A DNA stretch of 32,029 nucleotides from Actinomycetes bacterium. Lineage in GTDB: Bacteria > Actinomycetota > Acidimicrobiia > Acidimicrobiales > Palsa-688. The stretch covers positions 1-32,029 of the forward strand of contig JAKBBA010000039.1 of the NCBI GenBank assembly GCA_021808665.1, in the 5' to 3' direction. How positions within the stretch are numbered: the first letter of the stretch is position 1; every line of letters starts with the position of its first letter. Under the pieces are notes generated by a model. It saw nothing but the letters and a program-made list of their open reading frames with translations, did not search any database and had not been told where the DNA came from. This document shows, piece by piece, positions 16,756 through 24,605 of this stretch. The translations under genes were made by a program, and so were the position numbers.

Positions 16756-17714
16756 GAACAGGCAGAATTCACGTTGTCGCAACAGGTGGGACGATCAGCT
16801 CCCACTTCGACGGCACCAAGTGGGCCGAGCTGAGTGGCGGGGACCTAGTCGCTGAACTGGGAGAACTTCGGGTACCGGTTTCGGTGCAAGACGCAGCGAC
16901 CGGGGACTCCGCCAGCCTTAGACCCCCGAAGATGCTGGAGATAGTCCGGGCCGTCGAGGATGCTCTGGGGGCCGGAGCAGACGGCGTTGTGGTCACCCAC
17001 GGTACCGACACGATGGAGCAGACCGCTTACCTGGCCGACCTGTTTCTAGGGCCCGATCTGCGGGCACCGGTAGTTTTCACCGGTGCGATGCGCCCGCACT
17101 CCGCACAGGACTCGGACGGCAAGGCCAACCTTGCAGCCGCCATCGCACTTGCCGGCGAGCCGGACATCGCACGTCACGGTGTCGTAGCCGTTCTAAACGG
17201 GGCGATCCACCGTGCCGCCGAGCTCGCCAAGGTCGACGCCACCCGATTGGACGCCTTCGTGTCGGTCCCGGGGCCCCGCCTCGGTCGCGTCGGCGAACCT
17301 GTAGCCGACTTCGGCGAACCGCTAAGGCGCTGTTGGCAGACCCCGACGTGCCTCAAAGGGGGAGTTCGGCTGCTCGCCGCCTATCCGGAACTGGAACCGG
17401 AACTTGTCGCACAGTTCGCCGCCAGCTCCAGAGGCCTTGTAATCGAGGTCTTCGGCGCCCTCAACCTTCCCAGCGGACTGTGGGAAGTCGTCCACCGACT
17501 AGCCCACGAGGGCCTCCCGGTGGTACTAGCGGGAAGGCCGTACGCCACGGGGTTCAACGACGAAGGACTGGACTTCCTCGGGGTTGTCGGATCTGCGGGG
17601 CGTTCTGCCATGAAAGCCCGCCTCGCTCTAATGGCTGCTCTGGGCAGCGCATCGAACCGCCAAGGGCAAATGGCCCTTCTCGAAAGCTACCTGAAAGGAG
17701 CAGCTGATTCCTGA
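16752..17714 (+). CDS. L-asparaginase-like amidohydrolase
   Basis: This 320-residue protein belongs to the asparaginase/glutaminase fold. The first nucleophile region is HVVATGGTIS with T14. THGTDTMEQTAYL gives the second Thr-Asp pair, T85-D86. FTGAMRPHSAQDSDGKANL is the usual third block. The Lys that follows about 20 residues later in E. coli AnsB (K162) is not at the matching place by eye; the segment here reads ALAGEPDIARHG. Several actinobacterial relatives also seem to lack it, so this may reflect a subfamily. No signal peptide is seen, so it is cytoplasmic. Its place in the operon suggests it removes an amide from Asn, Gln, D-Asn or an isoaspartyl residue, but plain asparagine is also possible. 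ATG 16752 overlaps the M81 stop as ATGA. Confidence 0.87.
   Translation: MRTGRIHVVATGGTISSHFDGTKWAELSGGDLVAELGELRVPVSVQDAATGDSASLRPPKMLEIVRAVEDALGAGADGVVVTHGTDTMEQTAYLADLFLGPDLRAPVVFTGAMRPHSAQDSDGKANLAAAIALAGEPDIARHGVVAVLNGAIHRAAELAKVDATRLDAFVSVPGPRLGRVGEPVADFGEPLRRCWQTPTCLKGGVRLLAAYPELEPELVAQFAASSRGLVIEVFGALNLPSGLWEVVHRLAHEGLPVVLAGRPYATGFNDEGLDFLGVVGSAGRSAMKARLALMAALGSASNRQGQMALLESYLKGAADS
17694..17709 (+). promoter_or_regulatory. strong ribosome-binding site pointing to an ATT start
   Basis: AAAGGAG at 17694-17700 is followed, after six bases, by ATT at 17707, in frame with the first serine hydrolase. No ATG, GTG or TTG sits at workable spacing from this site; CTG 17704 is only three bases away and TTG 17761 is 60 bases away. 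Confidence 0.55.
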
Positions 17715-18837
17715 CCTTGCCACATCACTCGACGAGGTAGCAGCCGCGCAGCTGAGCGACTTGGTGGTCAACACCGTTCTGCGGGTCGAGCTACCCGACG
17801 CCGGGATCGCCCACGAAACTGCTGCTGGTGTCGTATCCCGTGAGGACAGCACGCCTGCGGTCATCGGCGACGCATTCCGAATCGCCAGCGTCACCAAGAC
17901 CTTCACCGCAGCGCTGATGCTGCAGCTTTTCGCTGAGGGCCGCTGCGCCCCCGACGACCCGGCCATCGCTTACTTGGACGGGGAAAGCGCCGCGATCCTG
18001 GCCGGCCTGCACCTTTTCGAGGGCACTTCCTACGGGACGTCGATCACCCTGCGCCAGCTTCTCAACCACTCCAGCGGACTTTTCGACTACGCCACATCCT
18101 CAGGCTTCACTGACGCATTGATGTCCGATCCTGGTAGACCCTGGCGCCCGCAGGAGCTCCTGCAGGGCGCCCGAAAGTGGGGTTCACCGTACTTCGCTCC
18201 CGACGGTGGCTACGGCTACGCGTACAGTGACACGGGTTACGTGCTGCTCGGCTTGGTGATCGAGCAGCTCGACGGACGGGCTCTCCACGACAGCTACAGG
18301 TCTCGAATCCTAGATCCCACAGGAATGCACAACACCTATCTCGAAGGCTACGAGAGCCACCGTGGGGCGACACTGCTCCACGCATTCCAGGGTCCTATCG
18401 ACGTGATGCCCGTCCACGGGTCGGCCGACTGGGCCGGCGGTGGCTTGGTGTCCACTGCGGCGGATCTAGCTCGCTTCGGACGGGCCCTGTTCGAGGGAAC
18501 CCTAGTCGGCCCTTCGCAGCTCCAAGAAATGCAACACTACGAGTTTCGCACCCTCGACCCTTCGCGCCACAGCCCGGGGTTCGTCGGCTACAGCTTCGGG
18601 TTGGAAGCCCGCACATACGGTGGCCGGCTGTTTCGAGGCCATCGCGGCCACTGGGGCGTCATCTTCCACGTGGACCCGCACAGCGGCCTGACAGTCACAG
18701 GCACGATTGACCAGGCCGCTGTCCGTCCCGATCAGCTCTTCAGCAGAGCTATCGACGCTGTCGATTCAGCGTTGCTGTCGGCTGCGCCCTCTCTCAGCGC
18801 ACGGCGAGATCCTCTAGGAGCAGAAAATGCGAACTGA
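17707..18837 (+). CDS. serine hydrolase of the S12/class C beta-lactamase family (first copy)
   Basis: This protein of about 376 residues is an S12-type (beta-lactamase/D-aminopeptidase/DD-peptidase) hydrolase. The nucleophile motif is S61-V-T-K64 in FRIASVTKTFTAALML. The second motif is Y173-S-D in YGYAYSDTGYVLLG, and HRGH in the GHRGHWGVIFH segment is the likely KTG equivalent. No signal peptide is evident, so it should act inside the cell, unlike cell-wall enzymes. The start is probably ATT 17707 behind AAAGGAG, overlapping the asparaginase stop by 8 bases. TTG 17761 is the fallback and would leave only about 42 residues before the nucleophile Ser. MlrB of microcystin degradation is from this family. 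D-amino acid amidase or peptidase activity would suit the NSAR cassette downstream. Confidence 0.85.
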   Translation: MPDLATSLDEVAAAQLSDLVVNTVLRVELPDAGIAHETAAGVVSREDSTPAVIGDAFRIASVTKTFTAALMLQLFAEGRCAPDDPAIAYLDGESAAILAGLHLFEGTSYGTSITLRQLLNHSSGLFDYATSSGFTDALMSDPGRPWRPQELLQGARKWGSPYFAPDGGYGYAYSDTGYVLLGLVIEQLDGRALHDSYRSRILDPTGMHNTYLEGYESHRGATLLHAFQGPIDVMPVHGSADWAGGGLVSTAADLARFGRALFEGTLVGPSQLQEMQHYEFRTLDPSRHSPGFVGYSFGLEARTYGGRLFRGHRGHWGVIFHVDPHSGLTVTGTIDQAAVRPDQLFSRAIDAVDSALLSAAPSLSARRDPLGAENAN

Positions 18838-20209
18838 CCTGCAGAGCCGGGTCGAACACGGACTGCTTGAGGCAGTTCCACTAGCGGGATGGCCCGACCT
18901 TCACCACGAACTGCGGGATCGCATGTCGCGCTACGGGGTGCCCGGCTGCGCGTTGGCGGTGATTGAGGACGGCAGCGTCGTCTGGGCGGCTGGATACGGC
19001 ACGACAGTCCTTGGGGGCCCACCCGTTACCACCGCCACCCTCTTCCAAGTGGCGTCGATATCCAAAGTCGTCAACGCCCTAGGAGTGCTCAACCTTGCCG
19101 AGCATGGACTCATCGATCTCGACGCCGACGTCAACCTTCAACTGAGGAGCTGGCAGCTTCCGCGTGACGACCGTTGGTCGGACGAACCTGTAACACCACG
19201 CCGGCTTCTGTCCCACACGGCCGGCACCTCTACGTCCGGCTTCGAAGGCTACCGGCCGGGCTCGGTCATCCCGACGGTCGTTGAGATCCTCGACGGGGCC
19301 CCCGTATCGGCAAGCGAGGCTGTCCGGGTCGTGACTCGCCCCGGCGCCGAGTACCACTACTCAGGTGGCGGCACGACGATACTCCAAGTGCTCGTGGAGG
19401 ACGTGACCGGACTTCCCTACAGCGCGGCCATGAAGGAGCTGGTCCTTGAGCCGCTCGGCATGACCACAAGCCACTTTCAGCATCCAATCGACCGTCAGCG
19501 CTATACGAATGCCGCCCACGGCCACATAGACACAGGGGAGGAGTTGCCCGGCGGAGCGAACATACTTCCCACCCTGGCAGCGGGAGGCCTATGGGCTTCC
19601 GTCGACGACCTGGTACTTCTCATCAAGGGGATTTTCGCGATGCGGGATGGAACTTCCTCGCCGGCGGTGCTGTCCACGGGCGCGACCGGCGAGATGTTGA
19701 CGCCCGTCCCCAACAGCCCGCACGGCCTCGGCCCTGAGATACTCGGTATAGGACCCGCACGCCGCTTCCGCCACAACGGGACCAACCGCGGGTTCTGCAG
19801 CCAGATCGAAGGACTTCTGAGCAAAGACTCCGGCGTGGTGATAGCGACCAACGGGAATGGTGGCAACACCCTGATCGGCGAGGTGCTGAGGGCGATCGAC
19901 GAAGTCCACGAGTGGTCTATCTTCGATCGCAAACCGATCGCCGTGCGCGAACTCAACCCGAACCAGCTGGCCCGGCTTGCAGGTCACTACGACGGGCCGT
20001 TTTCCATGACCGCCGAGGTTGGCTGGGACGGGCGGCGACTGTTCCGTCCGACAGCCTACGGGAAGGCCTTCTTGATCCCCGTCGGCGAGGACCGCTTCCT
20101 CGACAGCGAGACCGGCTCTACAATGCTGGTGGAAGAGCTCGCAGGAGGAACGGTCATCAAGGTACTGGTCGAAGGCAACGAGATTCTTCGCTACACGAAG
20201 GCTCTATGA
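18827..20209 (+). CDS. serine hydrolase of the S12/class C beta-lactamase family (second copy)
   Basis: This 460-residue protein has the same fold as its upstream neighbour but is clearly diverged. The nucleophile motif is S77-I-S-K80 in FQVASISKVVNAL. The second motif is Y178-S-G in EYHYSGGGTTILQ, and FRHNGTNRGF holds the probable HxG third motif. From about residue 365 a beta-rich C-terminal domain follows (LAGHYDGPFSM to the end), like the lipocalin-type tails of many S12 proteins. No signal peptide is visible. ATG 18827 has AGGAG seven bases upstream and overlaps the previous gene by 11 bases. Two different S12 enzymes in tandem suggest two scissile bonds, or a peptidase and an amidase or esterase pair. 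Its stop overlaps the GNAT start as ATGA. Confidence 0.88.
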   Translation: MRTDLQSRVEHGLLEAVPLAGWPDLHHELRDRMSRYGVPGCALAVIEDGSVVWAAGYGTTVLGGPPVTTATLFQVASISKVVNALGVLNLAEHGLIDLDADVNLQLRSWQLPRDDRWSDEPVTPRRLLSHTAGTSTSGFEGYRPGSVIPTVVEILDGAPVSASEAVRVVTRPGAEYHYSGGGTTILQVLVEDVTGLPYSAAMKELVLEPLGMTTSHFQHPIDRQRYTNAAHGHIDTGEELPGGANILPTLAAGGLWASVDDLVLLIKGIFAMRDGTSSPAVLSTGATGEMLTPVPNSPHGLGPEILGIGPARRFRHNGTNRGFCSQIEGLLSKDSGVVIATNGNGGNTLIGEVLRAIDEVHEWSIFDRKPIAVRELNPNQLARLAGHYDGPFSMTAEVGWDGRRLFRPTAYGKAFLIPVGEDRFLDSETGSTMLVEELAGGTVIKVLVEGNEILRYTKAL

Positions 20210-21036
20210 CGCACCTAGCCGCGGGACGCTCCGGGGATCCCGAACAAGGTGCGCTCTGCGATCTTGTTGGTTCGGCCGGGCGGGCCGGGGTGTCCATCCG
20301 CGCTCTGGTCACTCCGGCTGAGATAGACGAGGTCCGTCATCTGATGGAGGCGATCTGGGGTCCGGCGGTTGTGGTTCCCCGCAACGTTCTTCGGGGGATG
20401 GTCCTCGCCGGAGCCCCTTTACTGGTCGCAGAACGGGACGGGCTGGCTGTCGGGTTCGCGTTGGGGTTCCTCGGTTGGGAGGGAGGGATCCACTTCCACT
20501 CCCACCAGGTCGGGGTTGTGGAAGCAGCCCGGGGGTCGGGCGTCGGATCGGCGTTGAAGCTCGCCCAGCGGCTCGCCTGTTTGCAACACGGTGTTAGGGA
20601 GATGAGATGGACCTTCGATCCGCTTCTTCGACCCAACGCGGCGTTCAACTTGCAGCTGCTGGGAGCCCAGGTACGAGCGTTCCTGCCCGACTGCTACGGG
20701 CCGAGGGAGGACAACTTCAACAGCGGAGAACGCACCGACCGGCTCGAAGTGACCTGGGATCTGACGAGGCCGCTGGCGACTCACGACAGTGACGAGGTGA
20801 CCGGACCTTTCCTGATCGACCCGGAACCTCTCCCCCACCGTTCGCCAAACCTGCCGGCACCCGGCTCGGTCATCCCCATCCCCGAAGACTATGCGCGGCT
20901 GCGCAGAGCGGACCGCGGCCTCGCCGACGCGTGGAGGACAGCAGTCGGCTCTGCCCTCGCAGAAGCGGTCGACTCGGGTTTGGCTATCACAGGCTTCTCT
21001 TCGGATGGCTACTTGATAGGTGAACAGACCAGATGA
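20206..21036 (+). CDS. GNAT acyltransferase, probable D-amino acid N-succinyltransferase
   Basis: This 276-residue protein carries the GNAT acyl-CoA pyrophosphate loop as R109-G-S-G-V-G in VVEAARGSGVGSALKLAQR, with WTFDPLLRPNAAFNLQLLG in the later half. It resembles the long GNAT proteins encoded next to NSAR/OSBS genes. In the pathway described from Geobacillus kaustophilus such a protein succinylates D-amino acids using succinyl-CoA; NSAR then racemises and an M20 hydrolase releases the L-amino acid. All three genes lie here in that order with overlapping ends, which is the main support for the specific role. The open frame extends back to 19912, but that part is a shadow of the serine hydrolase gene. 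ATG 20206 overlaps its stop as ATGA. The acyl donor cannot be proved from sequence. Confidence 0.82.
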   Translation: MTHLAAGRSGDPEQGALCDLVGSAGRAGVSIRALVTPAEIDEVRHLMEAIWGPAVVVPRNVLRGMVLAGAPLLVAERDGLAVGFALGFLGWEGGIHFHSHQVGVVEAARGSGVGSALKLAQRLACLQHGVREMRWTFDPLLRPNAAFNLQLLGAQVRAFLPDCYGPREDNFNSGERTDRLEVTWDLTRPLATHDSDEVTGPFLIDPEPLPHRSPNLPAPGSVIPIPEDYARLRRADRGLADAWRTAVGSALAEAVDSGLAITGFSSDGYLIGEQTR

Positions 21037-22142
21037 TGCTTGAACGGGTTGAACTGGTACGTGTCCGCCTGCCGCTCGTCAGGCCGTTCAGGACCTCATT
21101 CGGCACTCAGACCGTTAAAGACATCCTCCTCGTTCACGTCGAGACTGACGCAGCCGAAGGATGGGGCGAAGCCGCCGCTCACCCTGAGCCTTACTACAAC
21201 GAAGAGTTCGTAGACGCGTCGATGTTGGTGATCGAACGCTTCGCCGTTCCGGCACTTCTGTCCGCTCCAGAACTGACCGCAGAGTCGGTTCAGTCGTCGC
21301 TGGCGCGGATCAAAGGATACCCGGCCGCAAAAGCTGGCCTGGAGATGGCAATTCTCGACGCTGAGCTCAGCGCTGGTGGCGTAAGCCTGGCCGATTATCT
21401 CGGCGGCACCAGGGACAACGTGGACGTCGGCGTGTCAGTGGGGATCACACAATCCGTCGGAGCCCTGGTCGATCTGGTCTCAAGCTACGTGGACGACGGC
21501 TACCGCAGGGTAAAGCTGAAGATCGAACCGGGCTTCGATGTAGAGCCGGTAGCTGCTGTACGAGCCGCATTCCCGGACCTGGCACTTCAAGTCGATGCCA
21601 ACGCGGCCTACACGCTCGACGATCTCGACCATGTCAGCCTGCTCGACGAGTTTGGGCTGCTCATGATCGAGCAGCCCTTCGCCGCCGACGACCTGGGCGG
21701 CCATGCTATCCTCACGCGGCGACTTCGCACGCCGATATGCCTTGACGAATCCGTCGTCTCGTTACGTTCCGCTGAACAAGCTCTTGCCGCTCAGGCGTGC
21801 ACGGTGATGAACTTGAAAGTAGGGAGACTCGGCGGTGTCCTAGCCTGCCGGGCTCTGCACAACCTGTGCGTCGAAAGGGGCGTACCGGTCTGGTGCGGCG
21901 GAATGCTCGAGAGTGGCGTCGGACGAGCCGCTAACGTCGCTCTCGCGTCACTTCCGGGCTTCGTATACCCCGCCGACCTTTCGGCCAGCGATCGTTACTT
22001 CCACCGCGACCTCACCGAACCGTTCGTGATGACAGGCTCGCAGCTTGCCGTTCCCAGAGGACCAGGCCTCGGAGTTAGCGTAGATCAGAGCGCCTTGGCG
22101 GATCTGCGGGCTATTAGGCATGACCTAGAGGTGAACCGGTGA
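21033..22142 (+). CDS. N-succinylamino acid racemase/o-succinylbenzoate synthase family enzyme (enolase superfamily)
   Basis: This 369-residue enzyme has every catalytic residue of the NSAR/OSBS subgroup: the KxK motif K161/K163 in VKLKIEPGFD, metal ligands D188 (VDANAAY), E213 (MIEQPF) and D238 (LDESV), and the second base K262 in MNLKVGRLGG. GGMLESGVGRAANVALASLPG is the usual loop. Positions agree within a residue or two with the Amycolatopsis NSAR as I recall it. No other menaquinone gene is present, so an OSBS role in quinone synthesis is unlikely. With the GNAT before it and the M20 hydrolase after it, racemisation of N-succinyl-D-amino acids is the best reading. ATG 21033 overlaps the GNAT stop, and the stop overlaps the next GTG. 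Confidence 0.92.
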   Translation: MMLERVELVRVRLPLVRPFRTSFGTQTVKDILLVHVETDAAEGWGEAAAHPEPYYNEEFVDASMLVIERFAVPALLSAPELTAESVQSSLARIKGYPAAKAGLEMAILDAELSAGGVSLADYLGGTRDNVDVGVSVGITQSVGALVDLVSSYVDDGYRRVKLKIEPGFDVEPVAAVRAAFPDLALQVDANAAYTLDDLDHVSLLDEFGLLMIEQPFAADDLGGHAILTRRLRTPICLDESVVSLRSAEQALAAQACTVMNLKVGRLGGVLACRALHNLCVERGVPVWCGGMLESGVGRAANVALASLPGFVYPADLSASDRYFHRDLTEPFVMTGSQLAVPRGPGLGVSVDQSALADLRAIRHDLEVNR

Positions 22143-23242
22143 CCCGGGGCAAACCCCAAGCGGAACGGGACATGATGGTGGAGCACTTGGAGTCCCTGGT
22201 GCGCGCCGAATCGCCCTCGAAGGTACCCGATCTCCTTGAGAGTTGCGCGGACGTCGTCGAGAGCATCGCTTCGTCGCTCGGCCTGCCCCACGCCAGACAC
22301 CACCTGGGCGACCTCCCGGTATTGCACATTGGTGACCCCAGGGCTCCCGTTCTGCTTCTTGGCCACCTCGACACGGTACACCCGCTGGGGTCGCTTGAGA
22401 TCAACCCGTGGAGGTTGGACGGGGACCGCCTCTACGGGCCGGGCGCGCTCGACATGAAGGCAGGTCTGGTAATAGGTCTGCACGCGCTGGCCGCCGCCAG
22501 CGGGGGTGCATCCTTTCTGATTACCGCCGACGAGGAGGTCGGTTCGACGGTGAGCCGCGACGCTGTCGAGCAGGCGGCTGCCGCCCGGCGGGCGGTGCTG
22601 GTGCTGGAACCTTCCGCGGACGGCGACCTCAAGGTCGCCCGCAAGGGCGTCGCCCGCCTTACTGTAAAGCTGACAGGGAGAGCGTCACACGCAGGCCTCG
22701 AACCCGGTCGTGGAGCGAACGCTCTGCTGGGAATGGCCCACATAGCCCTGGCCGGCGCTGACCTTACCGACTCGAAAGCCGAAACCACCGTCACACCCAC
22801 CCTTGCTTCGGCTGGGAGCACCGTGAATACAGTGCCTGATTCAGCGTCGGTGACCTTCGACGTGCGAGCGTGGTCGCCTGGCGAGCTTCGACGAGTTCGC
22901 CTGGGGCTTGAGACAGCCAGCACCGCCGTGACTGGAGTGTCTAGCTCTGTCGAACTTGGCTCCCACAGACCGCCTTTCGAGGCTTCAGCGTCGACTGCCC
23001 TCGCCGATCGGGCCAGGCTCGTCGCGTTACGGCTCGGACATGGGGAGCTCGCCGGTAGAGCGGTAGGCGGTGGGTCCGACGGCAATTTCACTGCTGCGCT
23101 CGGAATCCCCACCCTCGACGGGCTCGGCGGCATAGGAGAGGGCCCCCACACGCCTCACGAGTGGGTGTCGGCGGCCTCCCTGGTAACCCGGGCACAGCTC
23201 GTCTCAACCCTTGTCTCCGACGTGGCGTCAGCCCTCAGATAG
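22139..23242 (+). CDS. M20 family hydrolase, probable N-succinyl-L-amino acid desuccinylase
   Basis: This 367-residue M20 metallohydrolase has the di-zinc site: H76 and D78 in LLGHLDTVHPLG, the bridging D105 in YGPGALDMKAG, and the general base and ligand E132/E133 in TADEEVGS. The late GGGSDGNFTAALGIPTLDGLGGIGEG segment with its closing His is like carboxypeptidase G2-type members. As the last member of the GNAT-NSAR-M20 set it should remove succinate from N-succinyl-L-amino acids, making the stereoinversion irreversible. It could instead be an exopeptidase. GTG 22139 overlaps the NSAR stop as GTGA. Its 3' end overlaps the end of the convergent class V enzyme by 8 bases, so no terminator lies between them. 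Confidence 0.88.
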   Translation: MTRGKPQAERDMMVEHLESLVRAESPSKVPDLLESCADVVESIASSLGLPHARHHLGDLPVLHIGDPRAPVLLLGHLDTVHPLGSLEINPWRLDGDRLYGPGALDMKAGLVIGLHALAAASGGASFLITADEEVGSTVSRDAVEQAAAARRAVLVLEPSADGDLKVARKGVARLTVKLTGRASHAGLEPGRGANALLGMAHIALAGADLTDSKAETTVTPTLASAGSTVNTVPDSASVTFDVRAWSPGELRRVRLGLETASTAVTGVSSSVELGSHRPPFEASASTALADRARLVALRLGHGELAGRAVGGGSDGNFTAALGIPTLDGLGGIGEGPHTPHEWVSAASLVTRAQLVSTLVSDVASALR

Positions 23243-24605
23243 AGGACTTGTTCAGGTAAGACTCCACCGCGGCGATGGCTCTGTCGACTTCCTGCATGGT
23301 GTTGTAATGGGTGAGGCCGAACCTTACGATTCCTCCGCTGCCCTCCAAGCCGAGCCGTTCGATGACGTCGGGTGCGTATACATGTCCCTCCCACACGTAT
23401 ATGCCCTGCTCGCCCAGGTAGCTGGCAAGGGCAGCGTTGTCGATCCCCGATACGGAGATAGACACGGTCGGCACGCGACGCTCGAAGTCGGACACGTCAG
23501 TGATACCGCGGACTTTGACACCTTTTAGCGACTGCAAGCCCTGGATAAGTGCAGCGGTCAGAGGCGTCTCGTACTGGGTCATCGCCGCAAAAGCCGAGTG
23601 AAGAGTTCTTGTCCGGGGCCTGAGCGTTCCGTCTGGGTCAGGACTGGGGGTGCCGAAAGTGCCGCCAACCCATTCCAAGTATTCGATCGCCCCTAACGTG
23701 CCGGAGATACCTTCAAGGGATTTGACGCCAGTCTCGAACCGGTCCGGCACGTTGCTCGGAGCCACGCGAAGGCGGGGAGGTTGCAACTCTTCGAGAAGCT
23801 CTTTACGGCCATATAGGACACCAAGGTGCGGGCCGTAGAACTTGTATGGTGACGCGACAAGCAGGTCGCAGCCGAGGCTGCGCACGTCGATGGGCGCGTG
23901 CGGCGCGTACTGCACGGCGTCCACGTAGGTGATAGCTCCGAACGCTGCAGCACGCCGGCATATCTCGCCGGCGTCGGTGATCGTTCCCAGCACATTGCTG
24001 GCATAGTTGATCGCTACCAGGGCTGTCGCAGGAGATAGCACCCGGTCAAGCTGCTCTAGGTCGAGCTCATAGGTGGCTGGGTCGAAGTCCACCCTGTGGA
24101 CTGGCATCCCGCGCTCCTCCGCCATGTGCAACCATGGCGATACGTTCCCGTCGTGCTGCATGCCGGTGATCACCAGCTCGTCGCTAGGCCCGAACCTTCC
24201 TGCTAGGGCTCGTGACATACCGAACGTCAGGGACGTCATGTTCGGACCGAAGATGATCTGTCCGGGCGACGCCGCGTTGAAAAGGTCCGCAACTGCTGAC
24301 CGGGCCTCGTCGATGACCATCGTCGCCTTGGCAGAGGTCGGAAACCTTCCGTTCACGTTTGCGCGGTAGTCAGTCAGAGCCTGCAACATCCGTGAGATCA
24401 CATGGTCAGGGACTTGGGTTCCAGCCGGCCCGTCAAGGTACACCGGCACGTCTACATGCGCGCGTAGAGCGGGAAACTTCGAGCGGATCGCGTCGACGTC
24501 AAACCTCGTGCCATAAGAGCTTGTAGTCACTAGCACCGCCGGTCGAATCCGTAGCTGGCCCGACGAACCTCGAATAGAAGGGTCACGGTCAACTTGAGGA
24601 GCCAT
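23235..24605 (-). CDS. class V PLP enzyme, cysteine desulfurase-like
   Basis: This protein of up to 456 residues is a class V aminotransferase-fold enzyme of the cysteine desulfurase-like group. FPALRAHVDVPVYLDGPAGTQVP opens the domain, MQHDGNVSPWL holds the His that stacks on PLP, YVDAVQYAPHAPIDV holds the Asp, and SPYKFYGPHLGVLYG has the Schiff-base lysine at about K255. It lacks an obvious desulfurase Cys loop, and no Fe-S genes are nearby, so a different lyase or transaminase reaction is likely. ATG 24605 overlaps the end of the binding-protein gene by 17 bases; GTG 24530 (VTTSSYGTRFDVD) is a good alternative start. It is cotranscribed with the solute-binding protein, which ties it to the imported substrate. 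Confidence 0.83.
   Translation of the reverse strand: MAPQVDRDPSIRGSSGQLRIRPAVLVTTSSYGTRFDVDAIRSKFPALRAHVDVPVYLDGPAGTQVPDHVISRMLQALTDYRANVNGRFPTSAKATMVIDEARSAVADLFNAASPGQIIFGPNMTSLTFGMSRALAGRFGPSDELVITGMQHDGNVSPWLHMAEERGMPVHRVDFDPATYELDLEQLDRVLSPATALVAINYASNVLGTITDAGEICRRAAAFGAITYVDAVQYAPHAPIDVRSLGCDLLVASPYKFYGPHLGVLYGRKELLEELQPPRLRVAPSNVPDRFETGVKSLEGISGTLGAIEYLEWVGGTFGTPSPDPDGTLRPRTRTLHSAFAAMTQYETPLTAALIQGLQSLKGVKVRGITDVSDFERRVPTVSISVSGIDNAALASYLGEQGIYVWEGHVYAPDVIERLGLEGSGGIVRFGLTHYNTMQEVDRAIAAVESYLNKSSI

Noticed and set aside
19912..20205. N-terminal extension of the GNAT protein
   Set aside because: It is a frame shadow of the second serine hydrolase; ATG 20206 overlaps that gene's stop.
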